A DNA stretch of 13,058 bases from Holtiella tumoricola (GCF_027857615.1 NZ_JAQIFT010000027.1:1-13058); one strand, 5' to 3'. Numbered from the stretch's first letter, positions 6,559 to 12,937 are shown. Notes: generated by a model not told the origin, from the letters alone. Numbers and translations are program-made.

Positions 6559-7605
6559 CTAATTAAAAAGCAAAGATGGAATTTCTAATAATGAAAAATG
6601 ATCAGCTAAAGCTTCAGAAATATATGCAACATTTTCTTCTAGCCATTTTAAAGTCAGGGTTGACCAGTTAATATAATACTTTAAGTCTTTTTGAACGATG
6701 CTATCAGATGTATAATAAGTTGCAAAACAGTCATTAAGAGCTAAATAATACAAAAATAGATAAGGCATCATTTGAATGTCGTAAATATTTAAAGTACTAA
6801 ATTGAAGGTAATCCTCTATATAATCAATGAGGTTAGAGATATCTAGACATCCAGATTGACACTTAGGATCAGCATAGGCATAGGAGCGAATTAATTCCCA
6901 ACAAACAGGGTGTGTGCAACAAGATGTAAAATCTATCACAGCATTAATCTGAGATTCACCACATAGGATTTGTCTAATAGAATAGTCGCCATGAGTATTT
7001 TTATAAGTAAAAGAAGTAAAAGAAAGATCAAGTGTTTGTAACTTAGATAATAAATTTATACGATATTCAATTTCTTTGACATAAGTGTAATCTTGAGCAT
7101 ATTGAGCCAGTCTTATAGAATTTTGATATGAGGCAATAGAGCTGGGGATAGTATGAATTTCAAAGTAGTGAGGACCTATGCCACTAGGAAGTATGGAGAT
7201 AGATTCAAGCGCTTTATGAATTTTAGCAAGTAAAGAAGCACTACTATGCAAAAACCAAGTAGGTGCAGTATGGAGAAGGAGAACTTTTCCCTTAATAAAA
7301 GTTTGTAAATGAAAGACATGACCTAAAAAATGTATAATATATTCATTAGTCATAGTTTTTATAAATGTAGAAACAGGAATATCAGCTTCTAATAAACAGT
7401 TATTAATAATAGGTTCTAAATAAGGATGATGTATGAAGTCTAAATTAACATCTTTTAAAAGATATTCACCAGTAGAAGTAACAATATGAAAGCACTCACA
7501 AGATGTTCTATCAAGAATGGGAATAATAGATTGAACAGTACCAATGTTATAGTGCTCTTCAATAAGGTTAACTAAATCTTGAGATGTAAGAGAATTTTGA
7601 TCCAT
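6559..7605 (-). CDS. APH/CotS-fold phosphotransferase-like protein
   Basis: 348-aa protein of the aminoglycoside-phosphotransferase/choline-kinase/CotS superfamily. Seen: a candidate ATP lysine, Lys51, in EYLLKDVN; the catalytic loop HGDYSIRQIL (205-214), where Asp207 is the expected base; and AVIDFTSC, where Asp225 is the metal ligand. Odd: the Asn of the usual HGDLHxxN loop is replaced by Gln212, and DFD becomes DFT, so metal binding or activity may differ. The SCCTHPVCWELIRSY stretch after the Asp is typical of a clostridial subfamily with no assigned substrate. Minus-strand AAAGGGG lies 8 nt before the ATG. It is a single gene, convergent with gltX and divergent from the DUF523 gene. Its function is unassigned: a small-molecule or spore-coat kinase, or a pseudokinase. 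Confidence 0.78.
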   Translation of the reverse strand: MDQNSLTSQDLVNLIEEHYNIGTVQSIIPILDRTSCECFHIVTSTGEYLLKDVNLDFIHHPYLEPIINNCLLEADIPVSTFIKTMTNEYIIHFLGHVFHLQTFIKGKVLLLHTAPTWFLHSSASLLAKIHKALESISILPSGIGPHYFEIHTIPSSIASYQNSIRLAQYAQDYTYVKEIEYRINLLSKLQTLDLSFTSFTYKNTHGDYSIRQILCGESQINAVIDFTSCCTHPVCWELIRSYAYADPKCQSGCLDISNLIDYIEDYLQFSTLNIYDIQMMPYLFLYYLALNDCFATYYTSDSIVQKDLKYYINWSTLTLKWLEENVAYISEALADHFSLLEIPSLLFN

Positions 7606-7663
7606 AATAAGAACCCCTTTTTAATAATTAATTTAAATATTACTATTCTATACTCTAGAATAA

Positions 7664-7672
7664 ATTATATCA
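7664..7672 (-). promoter_or_regulatory. Extended -10 promoter of the phosphotransferase-like gene
   Basis: The minus strand reads TGATATAAT at 7672-7664, a perfect extended -10 about 60 nt before the ATG. The -35 match is poor. Confidence 0.5.
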
Positions 7673-7680
7673 CTAAAAAT

Positions 7681-7710
7681 TTGAAATAGAATGTAAAAAT
7701 CAAATACAAT
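7681..7710 (+). promoter_or_regulatory. Promoter of the DUF523-catalase operon
   Basis: TTGAAA (7681-7686), an 18-bp spacer and TACAAT (7705-7710), about 50 nt before the DUF523 start. It is divergent from, and only ~10 bp away from, the minus-strand extended -10, so the two promoters may interfere. Confidence 0.6.
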
Positions 7711-7762
7711 AATAGAAAGATTTATAAATTATTAATTTCCAGGGAAATACAGGAGGGATTCA

Positions 7763-8203
7763 ATGTATATTGTGAGTGCGTGTTTAGCAGGTATTAAATG
7801 TAGATATGATGGTAAAGAGAATACTAGTGAAAAGATATTAAAGTTAGTTGAACAAGGTAAAGCCATGGTGGTATGCCCAGAAGTATTAGGAGGATTAGAT
7901 ATTCCAAGAAAACCTTGTGAGATTAGAAGAGACGAAAATGGATTAGAGTATGTAATTAATATAGAAGAGAAAGATTGTACAGAAGCATTTAGATTAGGGG
8001 CACAAAAGACCTTAGAAATTGCAAAAATAGTAGGGGCAGAGGTTGCTATATTAAAAGCAAAAAGTCCGTCATGTGGATGTGGAAAAATATATGATGGTAA
8101 TTTTAATGGTGTTCTTATTCAGGGAGATGGTTTAACTGCAAAGCTATTAAAAGAAAATAATATTACGGTATATACAGAGGAAGATATAAAGATACAGGTA
8201 TAA
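7763..8203 (+). CDS. DUF523 family Fe-S protein, TudS (thiouracil desulfidase)-like
   Basis: 146-aa cytoplasmic protein of the DUF523 family (COG1683). The family includes TudS, a [4Fe-4S] enzyme that removes sulfur from thiouracil. Conserved cysteines are present: Cys7 in VSACLAG, Cys38 in VCPEVLGGL, and Cys104 in KSPSCGCG. Cys13, Cys52, Cys72 and Cys106 are additional. The length matches a stand-alone DUF523 protein without the DUF1722 partner domain. AGGAGGG at 7751-7757 lies 5 nt before the ATG. The catalase gene follows after 64 bp with no terminator, so the two are probably co-transcribed. The substrate here is not known; desulfidase activity is inferred from the family only. Confidence 0.85.
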   Translation: MYIVSACLAGIKCRYDGKENTSEKILKLVEQGKAMVVCPEVLGGLDIPRKPCEIRRDENGLEYVINIEEKDCTEAFRLGAQKTLEIAKIVGAEVAILKAKSPSCGCGKIYDGNFNGVLIQGDGLTAKLLKENNITVYTEEDIKIQV

Positions 8204-8228
8204 AGACATAGTGTACGGGCTGCTTTTC

Positions 8229-8250
8229 ATACTATTTAAGGTGATAGTAT
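8229..8250 (+). promoter_or_regulatory. Inverted repeat just before the catalase ribosome site
   Basis: ATACTAT (8229-8235) and ATAGTAT (8244-8250) are perfect reverse complements separated by 8 bp, ending 3 bp before the AAGGAGG of the catalase gene. It could be an operator or a weak RNA hairpin affecting ribosome access. It does not match the PerR box. Confidence 0.4.
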
Positions 8251-8253
8251 AAC

Positions 8254-8260
8254 AAGGAGG
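8254..8260 (+). promoter_or_regulatory. Ribosome site supporting a GTG start for catalase
   Basis: AAGGAGG lies 7 nt before GTG at 8268, which is the ideal distance. No ATG competes nearby, so GTG is the start. Confidence 0.85.
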
Positions 8261-8267
8261 AAGTAAG

Positions 8268-9815
8268 GTGGAAAACGAAAAAAATAGAGTTAATCAACTT
8301 ACTACAGAAGTAGCTACTCCGGTCAGTAATGATCAAGCATCACTTACAACAGGCAAAAAGGTAGGTTATACTCTTTTTGCAGATTCCTATTTGAATGAAA
8401 AGTTAGCACATTTTAACAGAGAACGTATACCAGAGAGAGTTGTACATGCCAAGGGAATGGGTGCACATGGATATTTTGAAGTCACAAACGACTTATCAAG
8501 GTATACAATGGCAAAGTTTTTAAATAAAGTAGGGAAACGTACACCTATGTTTGCAAGGTTTTCTACTGTTGGAGGAGAAAAGGGTTCAGCAGATACAGCT
8601 AGGGATCCTAGAGGATTTGCGTTGAAGTTTTATACAGAGGATGGAAACTATGATTTAGTAGGAAATAATACACCAGTATTCTTTGTAAGAGACGCAATTA
8701 AGTTTCCTGATTTTATTCATACTCAAAAGAGAAATCCTCAGACAAATTTAAAAGATGCAAATATGTTTTGGGATTTTCTTTCTTTAACGCCTGAATCCTT
8801 ACATCAGGTGATGAGATTATTTTCTAATTTAGGAACACCAAAAAGTCCAAGATTTATGGATGGATTCGGAAGTCATACATTTATGTGGTATAACGAAGAT
8901 AAAGAATATGTATGGGTAAAATATCACTTTAAGACAGATCAAGGAATACAAAATTTTACAGGGGCAGAAGCAGAACAGATGGCAGGTTTAGATCCTGATT
9001 ATTCAACTAAGGATTTATTTAATGCAATAGAAAGAGGCGAATATCCTTCTTGGAGTGTCTATGTACAAATTATGACACCAGAAGAAGCTGCTAACTATCC
9101 AGTTAATCCATTTGATGTAACGAGAACTTGGTATGAGAAGGATCATCCACTCATTCCTTTAGGTAAAATGGTACTTAATCGCAATCCTATTAACTTTTTT
9201 GAAGAAGTAGAGGAAGCAGCATTTTGTCCTCAAGCTTTTGTGCCAGGTATATGGGCTTCACCGGATAAACTTCTTCAAGGCAGGTTATTAGCTTATCAAG
9301 ACGCGCAAAGATATAGATTAGGCGTTAATAATAGGCAAATTCCAGTTAATCAGCCAAAGTATTCTACAATCTATACAACTCAAAGAGATGGATTTATGCA
9401 GGTAAATGGAAATATGGGTAATGCGCCTAATTATTATCCAACTACATTTGCAAATGTAAAGGTAGCTCCCGAAGATGCACAACCACCTATTCCAGTTAAT
9501 GGTGTTATTGAAAGACATACAATAGAAACAGATGAAGGTGATTTTATACAACCAGGAGAGTTCTATAGAGATTATCTAGATGAAGATGGCAAGAGTCATT
9601 TAATTTATAATGTGTTTAATAGTCTTAAAAATGCAGATCAAAGCATTCAATATAGGCAGACAGCATTATTTTATAAATGTGATAAGGTGTTAGGTGAGTT
9701 AATTGGACAGTTTTTAGGACTAGATGAAGATAAGGTTATTCAACTAGCGAATATGTCACAAGAAGAGCGTGTTAAGAAAACAATGCCACAACCAATACCA
9801 TATACAACTAAATAA
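8268..9815 (+). CDS. katA: Monofunctional heme catalase
   Basis: Breaks down hydrogen peroxide to water and oxygen in the cytoplasm; 515 aa, the length of small-subunit (clade 3) catalases. Seen: catalytic His60 in RVVHAKGMGAHG, distal Asn133 in VGNNTPVFFVRD, the substrate-channel segment KFPDFIHTQKRNPQTN, and the proximal heme Tyr343 in GRLLAYQDAQRYR. There is no large C-terminal flavodoxin-like domain. It starts at GTG with a strong ribosome site. It is second in a probable operon behind the DUF523 gene, and no promoter of its own is convincing. For an anaerobe this implies defence against transient oxygen. No PerR-type operator was recognised, so its control is unclear. Confidence 0.95.
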   Translation: MENEKNRVNQLTTEVATPVSNDQASLTTGKKVGYTLFADSYLNEKLAHFNRERIPERVVHAKGMGAHGYFEVTNDLSRYTMAKFLNKVGKRTPMFARFSTVGGEKGSADTARDPRGFALKFYTEDGNYDLVGNNTPVFFVRDAIKFPDFIHTQKRNPQTNLKDANMFWDFLSLTPESLHQVMRLFSNLGTPKSPRFMDGFGSHTFMWYNEDKEYVWVKYHFKTDQGIQNFTGAEAEQMAGLDPDYSTKDLFNAIERGEYPSWSVYVQIMTPEEAANYPVNPFDVTRTWYEKDHPLIPLGKMVLNRNPINFFEEVEEAAFCPQAFVPGIWASPDKLLQGRLLAYQDAQRYRLGVNNRQIPVNQPKYSTIYTTQRDGFMQVNGNMGNAPNYYPTTFANVKVAPEDAQPPIPVNGVIERHTIETDEGDFIQPGEFYRDYLDEDGKSHLIYNVFNSLKNADQSIQYRQTALFYKCDKVLGELIGQFLGLDEDKVIQLANMSQEERVKKTMPQPIPYTTK

Positions 9816-9820
9816 AAACT

Positions 9821-9860
9821 ATAATAGAGGAATCTGTCTTAACACAAATTCCTCTATTAT
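9821..9860 (+). terminator. Hairpin after catalase, weak terminator
   Basis: A 13-bp perfect stem (9821-9833 with 9848-9860) continues past one mismatch with TGT/ACA. It begins 5 bp past the catalase stop. There is no T run after it (ATGTTGAA), so it may protect the 3' end or terminate poorly. Confidence 0.55.
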
Positions 9861-9896
9861 ATGTTGAATACCTTTAAAATAAAATTTAAAAAGATA

Positions 9897-9905
9897 TGAT
9901 ATAAT
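9897..9905 (+). promoter_or_regulatory. Extended -10 promoter of the deacylase gene
   Basis: TGATATAAT is a perfect extended -10 about 40 nt before the preferred start. No good -35 is present. It is the same sequence as the -10 of the phosphotransferase-like gene. Confidence 0.5.
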
Positions 9906-9930
9906 TATAAATAATAAATACCATTAGATG

Positions 9931-9936
9931 AGAGGG
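9931..9936 (+). promoter_or_regulatory. Ribosome site favouring the start at 9946
   Basis: AGAGGG at 9931-9936 lies inside the longest frame (ATG at 9928) and directly abuts the ATG at 9937. It is 9 nt from the ATG at 9946, so 9946 is preferred. That start also fits the short N-terminus usual for this family. Confidence 0.55.
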
Positions 9937-9945
9937 ATGGAGCAA

Positions 9946-10425
9946 ATGGCATCAGCTATCAAGACAAATGTAATTAGAATATTAGATAAAGAGAAGATTC
10001 CTTATACTTGTAGTACTTATGAAGTAAAAGATGGGAAAATCGATGGTGTAGCTGTAGCACATAAGATTGGTATAGATGAAGAGACTGTTTTTAAAACACT
10101 TTTAGTACAAGGTAAATCTAAAACATGTTATGTATGTGTAATTCCTGTTGCTAAAGAATTAGATTTTAAAAAGATTAGTACCTTAACAGGAGAAAAAAAT
10201 ATAGATATGTTACCAGTTAATGAGCTTCAAAAGACTACAGGATATATAAGAGGAGGATGTTCTCCTATTGGAATGAAAAAAGCACTTAAAACATATATAG
10301 ATAAAACAGCAATGAATCTAGAGGAAATAACATTTAGTGCAGGTAAAATTGGGGTTCAAGTAACACTTAAGCCAGAGCATCTAAAAACATTAATACAAGT
10401 AGAATTTGAAGCATTAACACATTAA
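9946..10425 (+). CDS. ybaK: Cys-tRNA deacylase, YbaK/EbsC type
   Basis: 159 aa from the preferred ATG (in-frame ATGs at 9928 and 9937 would add up to 6 residues). It belongs to the YbaK/ProX editing superfamily, which hydrolyses mischarged Cys-tRNA(Pro) and related aminoacyl-tRNAs in trans. Seen: VFKTLLVQG with the conserved Lys50, CYVCVIPVAKELD (61-73), TGYIRGGCSPIGMKK (98-112), and the family C-terminal strand around KIGVQVTLKP. Single-domain length is typical. It has its own promoter and no neighbour from translation other than gltX some 3.5 kb away. Closest to the EbsC/YbaK branch rather than the ProXp-ala branch, judged by the GGxSPxG motif. Confidence 0.9.
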   Translation: MASAIKTNVIRILDKEKIPYTCSTYEVKDGKIDGVAVAHKIGIDEETVFKTLLVQGKSKTCYVCVIPVAKELDFKKISTLTGEKNIDMLPVNELQKTTGYIRGGCSPIGMKKALKTYIDKTAMNLEEITFSAGKIGVQVTLKPEHLKTLIQVEFEALTH

Positions 10426-10512
10426 AAAAAATTTAATAAGCTATGCATAAAAAAATAAAGCTAGGACAAACTACTATTGTAAAACCAATCATGAATGTAG
10501 GAGGAAAGTACA

Positions 10513-10596
10513 ATGAAAAGTTCTACTAACCAAAGCATTCACAATTCTGAGGCTTTAGCAGATAATTCTGCAGGAGATGAGCCACCAGAGAGATAA
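10513..10596 (+). CDS. Small ORF, 27 aa, strong ribosome site, unknown
   Basis: ATG at 10513, TAA at 10594-10596, with a perfect AGGAGG (10499-10504) 8 nt before the start. The peptide begins MKSSTNQSIHN and ends AGDEPPER. It is hydrophilic, rich in Ser and Asn, and has no Cys, signal peptide, membrane segment or amphipathic pattern. A 15-bp hairpin begins 2 bp after the stop and a strong terminator follows. It could be a free small protein or a leader peptide that senses translation and influences the downstream hairpins. I recognise no homologue. No clear promoter is visible directly upstream, so it may be read from the deacylase transcript. Confidence 0.55.
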   Translation: MKSSTNQSIHNSEALADNSAGDEPPER

Positions 10597-10597
10597 C

Positions 10598-10637
10598 CCT
10601 TCTATTTAAATTACCTAAAGTAAATTTAGGTAGAAGG
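10598..10637 (+). promoter_or_regulatory. Hairpin directly after the small ORF, with alternative fold
   Basis: A 15-bp stem with two G-U pairs (10598-10612 with 10623-10637) and a 10-nt loop. The same bases can instead form a smaller perfect hairpin, TACCTAAA/TTTAGGTA (10612-10619 with 10625-10632). No T run follows closely, so it is not a typical terminator. It may be one state of an attenuator. Confidence 0.6.
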
Positions 10638-10657
10638 CAGGTTTTATAATCCAAAAG

Positions 10658-10708
10658 AAGCTTACTTAACCATTACTTAGGTATGGATTTAGGTAAGCTT
10701 TTTTTTAT
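10658..10708 (+). terminator. Intrinsic terminator before the GntR-ABC promoter
   Basis: AAGCTTACTTAA (10658-10669) pairs with TTAGGTAAGCTT (10689-10700, one G-U). An upper CCAT/ATGG pair is separated by a 2-nt bulge, and six further T residues follow. Its right arm TTTAGGTAA (10688-10696) is also perfectly complementary to TTACCTAAA at 10611-10619, so that pairing would break the terminator. Confidence 0.85.
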
Positions 10709-10731
10709 GTGTAAAAATATTTAGAAGAGAA

Positions 10732-10760
10732 TTGACTTTAATAGCACATAAGTGTATTAT
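10732..10760 (+). promoter_or_regulatory. Promoter of the gntR-ABC operon
   Basis: TTGACT (10732-10737), a 17-bp spacer and TATTAT (10755-10760), each one base from consensus. It lies 24 bp past the upstream terminator. Initiation would fall near 10767, inside the palindrome. Confidence 0.8.
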
Positions 10761-10761
10761 G

Positions 10762-10805
10762 TGTATATATTATATATATACAGTTATAAACAGTTATAAA
10801 CAGTT
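10762..10805 (+). promoter_or_regulatory. Putative GntR operator: AT palindrome plus tandem repeats
   Basis: TGTATATAT (10762-10770) and ATATATACA (10774-10782) form a palindrome over the expected start of transcription. CAGTTATAAA then occurs twice in tandem (10781-10790, 10791-10800), followed by CAGTT (10801-10805). The 10-bp period puts the copies on the same helix face. YtrA-type GntR genes commonly repress their own operons, so this is the likely site. That link is inferred. Confidence 0.6.
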
Positions 10806-10846
10806 TGGCTTGATAAGAAGATTAAAAATTAGGAAGAGGATATTAG

Positions 10847-11224
10847 ATGGATATTATTATTAGCAATCAGAGCATTGTACCACTCTACTCGCAAATTATG
10901 GAACAGATAAAACAACTTATTATTACTGGTGTGTTGAATCAAGGGGAGATGATACCATCTATAAGAGGTCTAGCAAAAGAATTAAAGGTAAGTATTATTA
11001 CAGTTAAGCGTGCATATGAAGAGTTAGAAGCAGATGGATTTATAGAAACATTGCCGGGAAAAGGGACTTTTGTTGCAATAGTCAACTTGGAAATATTAAG
11101 AGAAGCAAAAATAAGTGAAATAGAAGAAAAACTTAGTGAGGTTATTGAAAGTGCAAAAAATATAGGACTGTCAAAGAAAGAATTAAAAGAGCGTATTGAT
11201 CTGATGTATGAGGAGGAAATGTAA
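10847..11224 (+). CDS. GntR family repressor, YtrA subfamily
   Basis: 125-aa DNA-binding regulator. The winged helix-turn-helix spans about residues 11-76: PLYSQIMEQIKQLI, IPSIRGLAKELKVSIITVKRAYEEL (recognition helix), and the wing DGFIETLPGKGTFV. The short helical tail (about 80-125) has no ligand-binding domain, which is the YtrA signature. GGAAGAGGA lies 6 nt before the ATG. The TAA overlaps the ATG of the ABC ATPase gene by one base, so the regulator is translated with its transporter. It probably represses the operon from the palindrome in its own promoter. The inducer is unknown; relatives respond to cell-envelope antibiotics (YtrA) or cytolytic peptides (PmtR). Confidence 0.92.
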   Translation: MDIIISNQSIVPLYSQIMEQIKQLIITGVLNQGEMIPSIRGLAKELKVSIITVKRAYEELEADGFIETLPGKGTFVAIVNLEILREAKISEIEEKLSEVIESAKNIGLSKKELKERIDLMYEEEM

Positions 11225-12084
11225 TGAATGTAATAGAAATAGAAGGTCTAAAAAAACAACTTGGTAACTTTACTTTAGATATTCCTAACCTAGTTATAAA
11301 AGAAGGATATATTACAGGATTTATTGGTCAAAATGGGGCAGGTAAGACTACTACATTAAGGCTGATTATGGGACTTTTGATACCGGATAAAGGAGAAATT
11401 AAAGTATTTGGCCAATCTAGTAGTCAAAAAGGAGAGGCTATACGTAATCAAATAGGATATGTAGGTGAACCTACTGGATATTTTAGTGAAGCGACTGTAG
11501 AACAAACTAGAAAAATGATTGCACCTTTTTATACATCTTGGGACAATGATTTATTTAATAAATATATAAATTTATTTGCTCTAGATAGGAGCAAGAAGAT
11601 TAAAGAGTTATCACAAGGACAAGGTAAGCAGTTTGCATTAATTATGGCATTAGCCCATAGACCAAAACTTATTCTTTTAGATGAGCCTACAGCGAATCTT
11701 GATCCTGTTGTAAGACATCAAATTTTAGATCTATTAATGGAGCATATGCAACATGAAGAAGTATCAACATTCTATTCAACTCATATTACAAGTGATTTAG
11801 ATAAGGCAAGTGATTACATTATTATGTTACAAAAGGGCAAAGTGGTTATGTATGAAGATAAAGAACAGATAGATGATAAATACTATATTGTAAAAGGATC
11901 AAAAGGCCTTTTAGAAAAAGGAATACAAAATGAATTAATAGGTATAGATCAAAATAAATTTGGCTTTCAGGCTTTAACAACAAAAAAACAAATGTTAGAA
12001 AATAAATTTGGTAAAGACCTTATATTTGAAAAGGCAACATTAGAAGATATGATGGTTTATATAGAAAGAGGGAATAGATCATGA
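11224..12084 (+). CDS. ABC transporter ATP-binding protein
   Basis: 286-aa nucleotide-binding subunit of an ABC-2 type exporter. Seen: Walker A GQNGAGKT (35-42), signature LSQGQ (129-133, with Gln replacing the first Gly of LSGGQ), Walker B LILLDEP (149-155) with catalytic Glu154, D-loop NLDP, and switch His187 in STHIT. The C-terminal ~70 residues form an accessory region seen in YtrB/PmtA-like subunits. It starts within the stop codon of the repressor gene (overlap of 1 base) and overlaps the permease gene by 4 bases (ATGA), so the three genes are tightly coupled. Probable role: export or detoxification of a peptide or envelope-active compound; the substrate is not evident from sequence. 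Confidence 0.93.
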   Translation: MNVIEIEGLKKQLGNFTLDIPNLVIKEGYITGFIGQNGAGKTTTLRLIMGLLIPDKGEIKVFGQSSSQKGEAIRNQIGYVGEPTGYFSEATVEQTRKMIAPFYTSWDNDLFNKYINLFALDRSKKIKELSQGQGKQFALIMALAHRPKLILLDEPTANLDPVVRHQILDLLMEHMQHEEVSTFYSTHITSDLDKASDYIIMLQKGKVVMYEDKEQIDDKYYIVKGSKGLLEKGIQNELIGIDQNKFGFQALTTKKQMLENKFGKDLIFEKATLEDMMVYIERGNRS

Positions 12085-12761
12085 ACCATGTAATTTTATT
12101 AATGAAGAAAGAATGGATGTATCTATTTAAATGCTTAAAGTCTACATGGATTATTAGTTTATTATTTATGACAATATTTTGTGTGCTTTCACCACAAATG
12201 TATTTAATTGCTTCTATTATAGTTCCTTATTTCTTAATATATGGAGTTATGGCACATGAAGAAAATAGTCATAGCAATGCTTTAAACTATACACTTCCCG
12301 TATCTAGAAAAGAAGTAGTACTAAGTAAATACTTATTAGGCCTCATTTACTCATTAGTAGTAGGTGTAGTTGTAACAATAGTAGTTAATCTAGGGATAAA
12401 TATGCAAAAAAGTTATATAGAAGTATTTCAAACAATAGGAAAAATGAATGTATTTATAACCTTAGTTGGATCTTCACTTCTTTATATAGCTTTAATTATT
12501 CCTATCATCTTAAAGTTTGGATGTATCAAGATGCGTATGGTAATGCTACTTATTTATGCTTTATTGTTTGGAGTTAGTTCAGTAGCAATGAATATAATTA
12601 AAGAGGCAATGAATATTCCTATAGAAATGAAAGATACACTAACAACAATAAAAATTAGTCCTAGCGTAGGAATAGGTATTTTAGGAATTATATTGATAGG
12701 GTATGTAGTATCTTATTTTATCAGTAGACGTATTATGGAGACAAAGCAAATAGTAGAATAG
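12081..12761 (+). CDS. ABC-2 type permease (ABC2_membrane_5)
   Basis: 226-aa integral membrane partner of the preceding ATPase. The N-terminal cytoplasmic helix MNHVILLMKKEWMYLFK is followed by about six hydrophobic segments. Between segments 2 and 3 lies HEENSHSNALNYTLPVSRKEVVLSKY, split here as HEENSHSNALNYTLP and VSRKEVVLSKY, the conserved cytoplasmic loop of the PF13346 family, which also includes PmtB. It would work as a homodimer, since only one permease gene is present; the staphylococcal system has two ATPase/permease pairs. The 3' end of the gene forms the left arm of the long terminator hairpin. The next sequence is non-coding, so the operon ends here. Confidence 0.9.
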   Translation: MNHVILLMKKEWMYLFKCLKSTWIISLLFMTIFCVLSPQMYLIASIIVPYFLIYGVMAHEENSHSNALNYTLPVSRKEVVLSKYLLGLIYSLVVGVVVTIVVNLGINMQKSYIEVFQTIGKMNVFITLVGSSLLYIALIIPIILKFGCIKMRMVMLLIYALLFGVSSVAMNIIKEAMNIPIEMKDTLTTIKISPSVGIGILGIILIGYVVSYFISRRIMETKQIVE

Positions 12762-12811
12762 ATAAAAGGGGCTATATTAATAATACAGCCCCTTTTATCT
12801 ATTCTACTATT
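12749..12811. terminator. Perfect 25-bp hairpin ending the gntR-ABC operon
   Basis: 12749-12773 and 12787-12811 are perfect reverse complements with a 13-nt loop. The core AAAAGGGGCT/AGCCCCTTTT looks like an intrinsic terminator with its U run inside the stem. The permease stop codon (12759-12761) lies in the left arm. The stem is unusually long for this window. Confidence 0.85.
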
Positions 12812-12887
12812 GAACTTATAATAAAAAGAGAAACCATACTAATAAAGTAAGAAAATAGTGAAGGGGTAAGGCCTAATATCGAAAAAT
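12812..12887. other. AT-rich spacer, nothing identified
   Basis: About 75 bases with no frame, no ribosome site and no hairpin that I could support. Confidence 0.4.
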
Positions 12888-12937
12888 GAAGTTTTTTTAA
12901 AAAAGGGGTTGACTTATGTAGATATATAATGCATAAT
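12888..12937 (+). promoter_or_regulatory. Strong promoter with A/T upstream element, probably rrn
   Basis: A and T tracts at 12888-12904 precede TTGACT (12909-12914), a 17-bp spacer and CATAAT (12932-12937). A TATAAT also lies at 12925-12930 but is only 10 bp from the -35. The UP-like tract with near-consensus boxes is typical of stable-RNA promoters. Confidence 0.65.

Noticed and set aside
8204..8267. PerR box before catalase
   Set aside because: The inverted repeat here (ATACTAT/ATAGTAT, 8-bp spacer) does not match the TTATAAT-type PerR consensus with a 1-bp centre.
9318..9551. Open frame of 77 codons on the minus strand within the catalase gene
   Set aside because: It is antisense to conserved catalase sequence including the heme-binding region downstream, so chance is the best explanation.
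10513..10596. Small ORF as an Agr-type autoinducer or phenol-soluble modulin
   Set aside because: It has no Cys for a thiolactone, no hydrophobic or amphipathic helix, and no AgrB-like gene nearby.
12909..12930. TTGACT with TATAAT at 12925 as the promoter pair
   Set aside because: The spacer would be only 10 bp; CATAAT at 12932-12937 gives the correct 17 bp.
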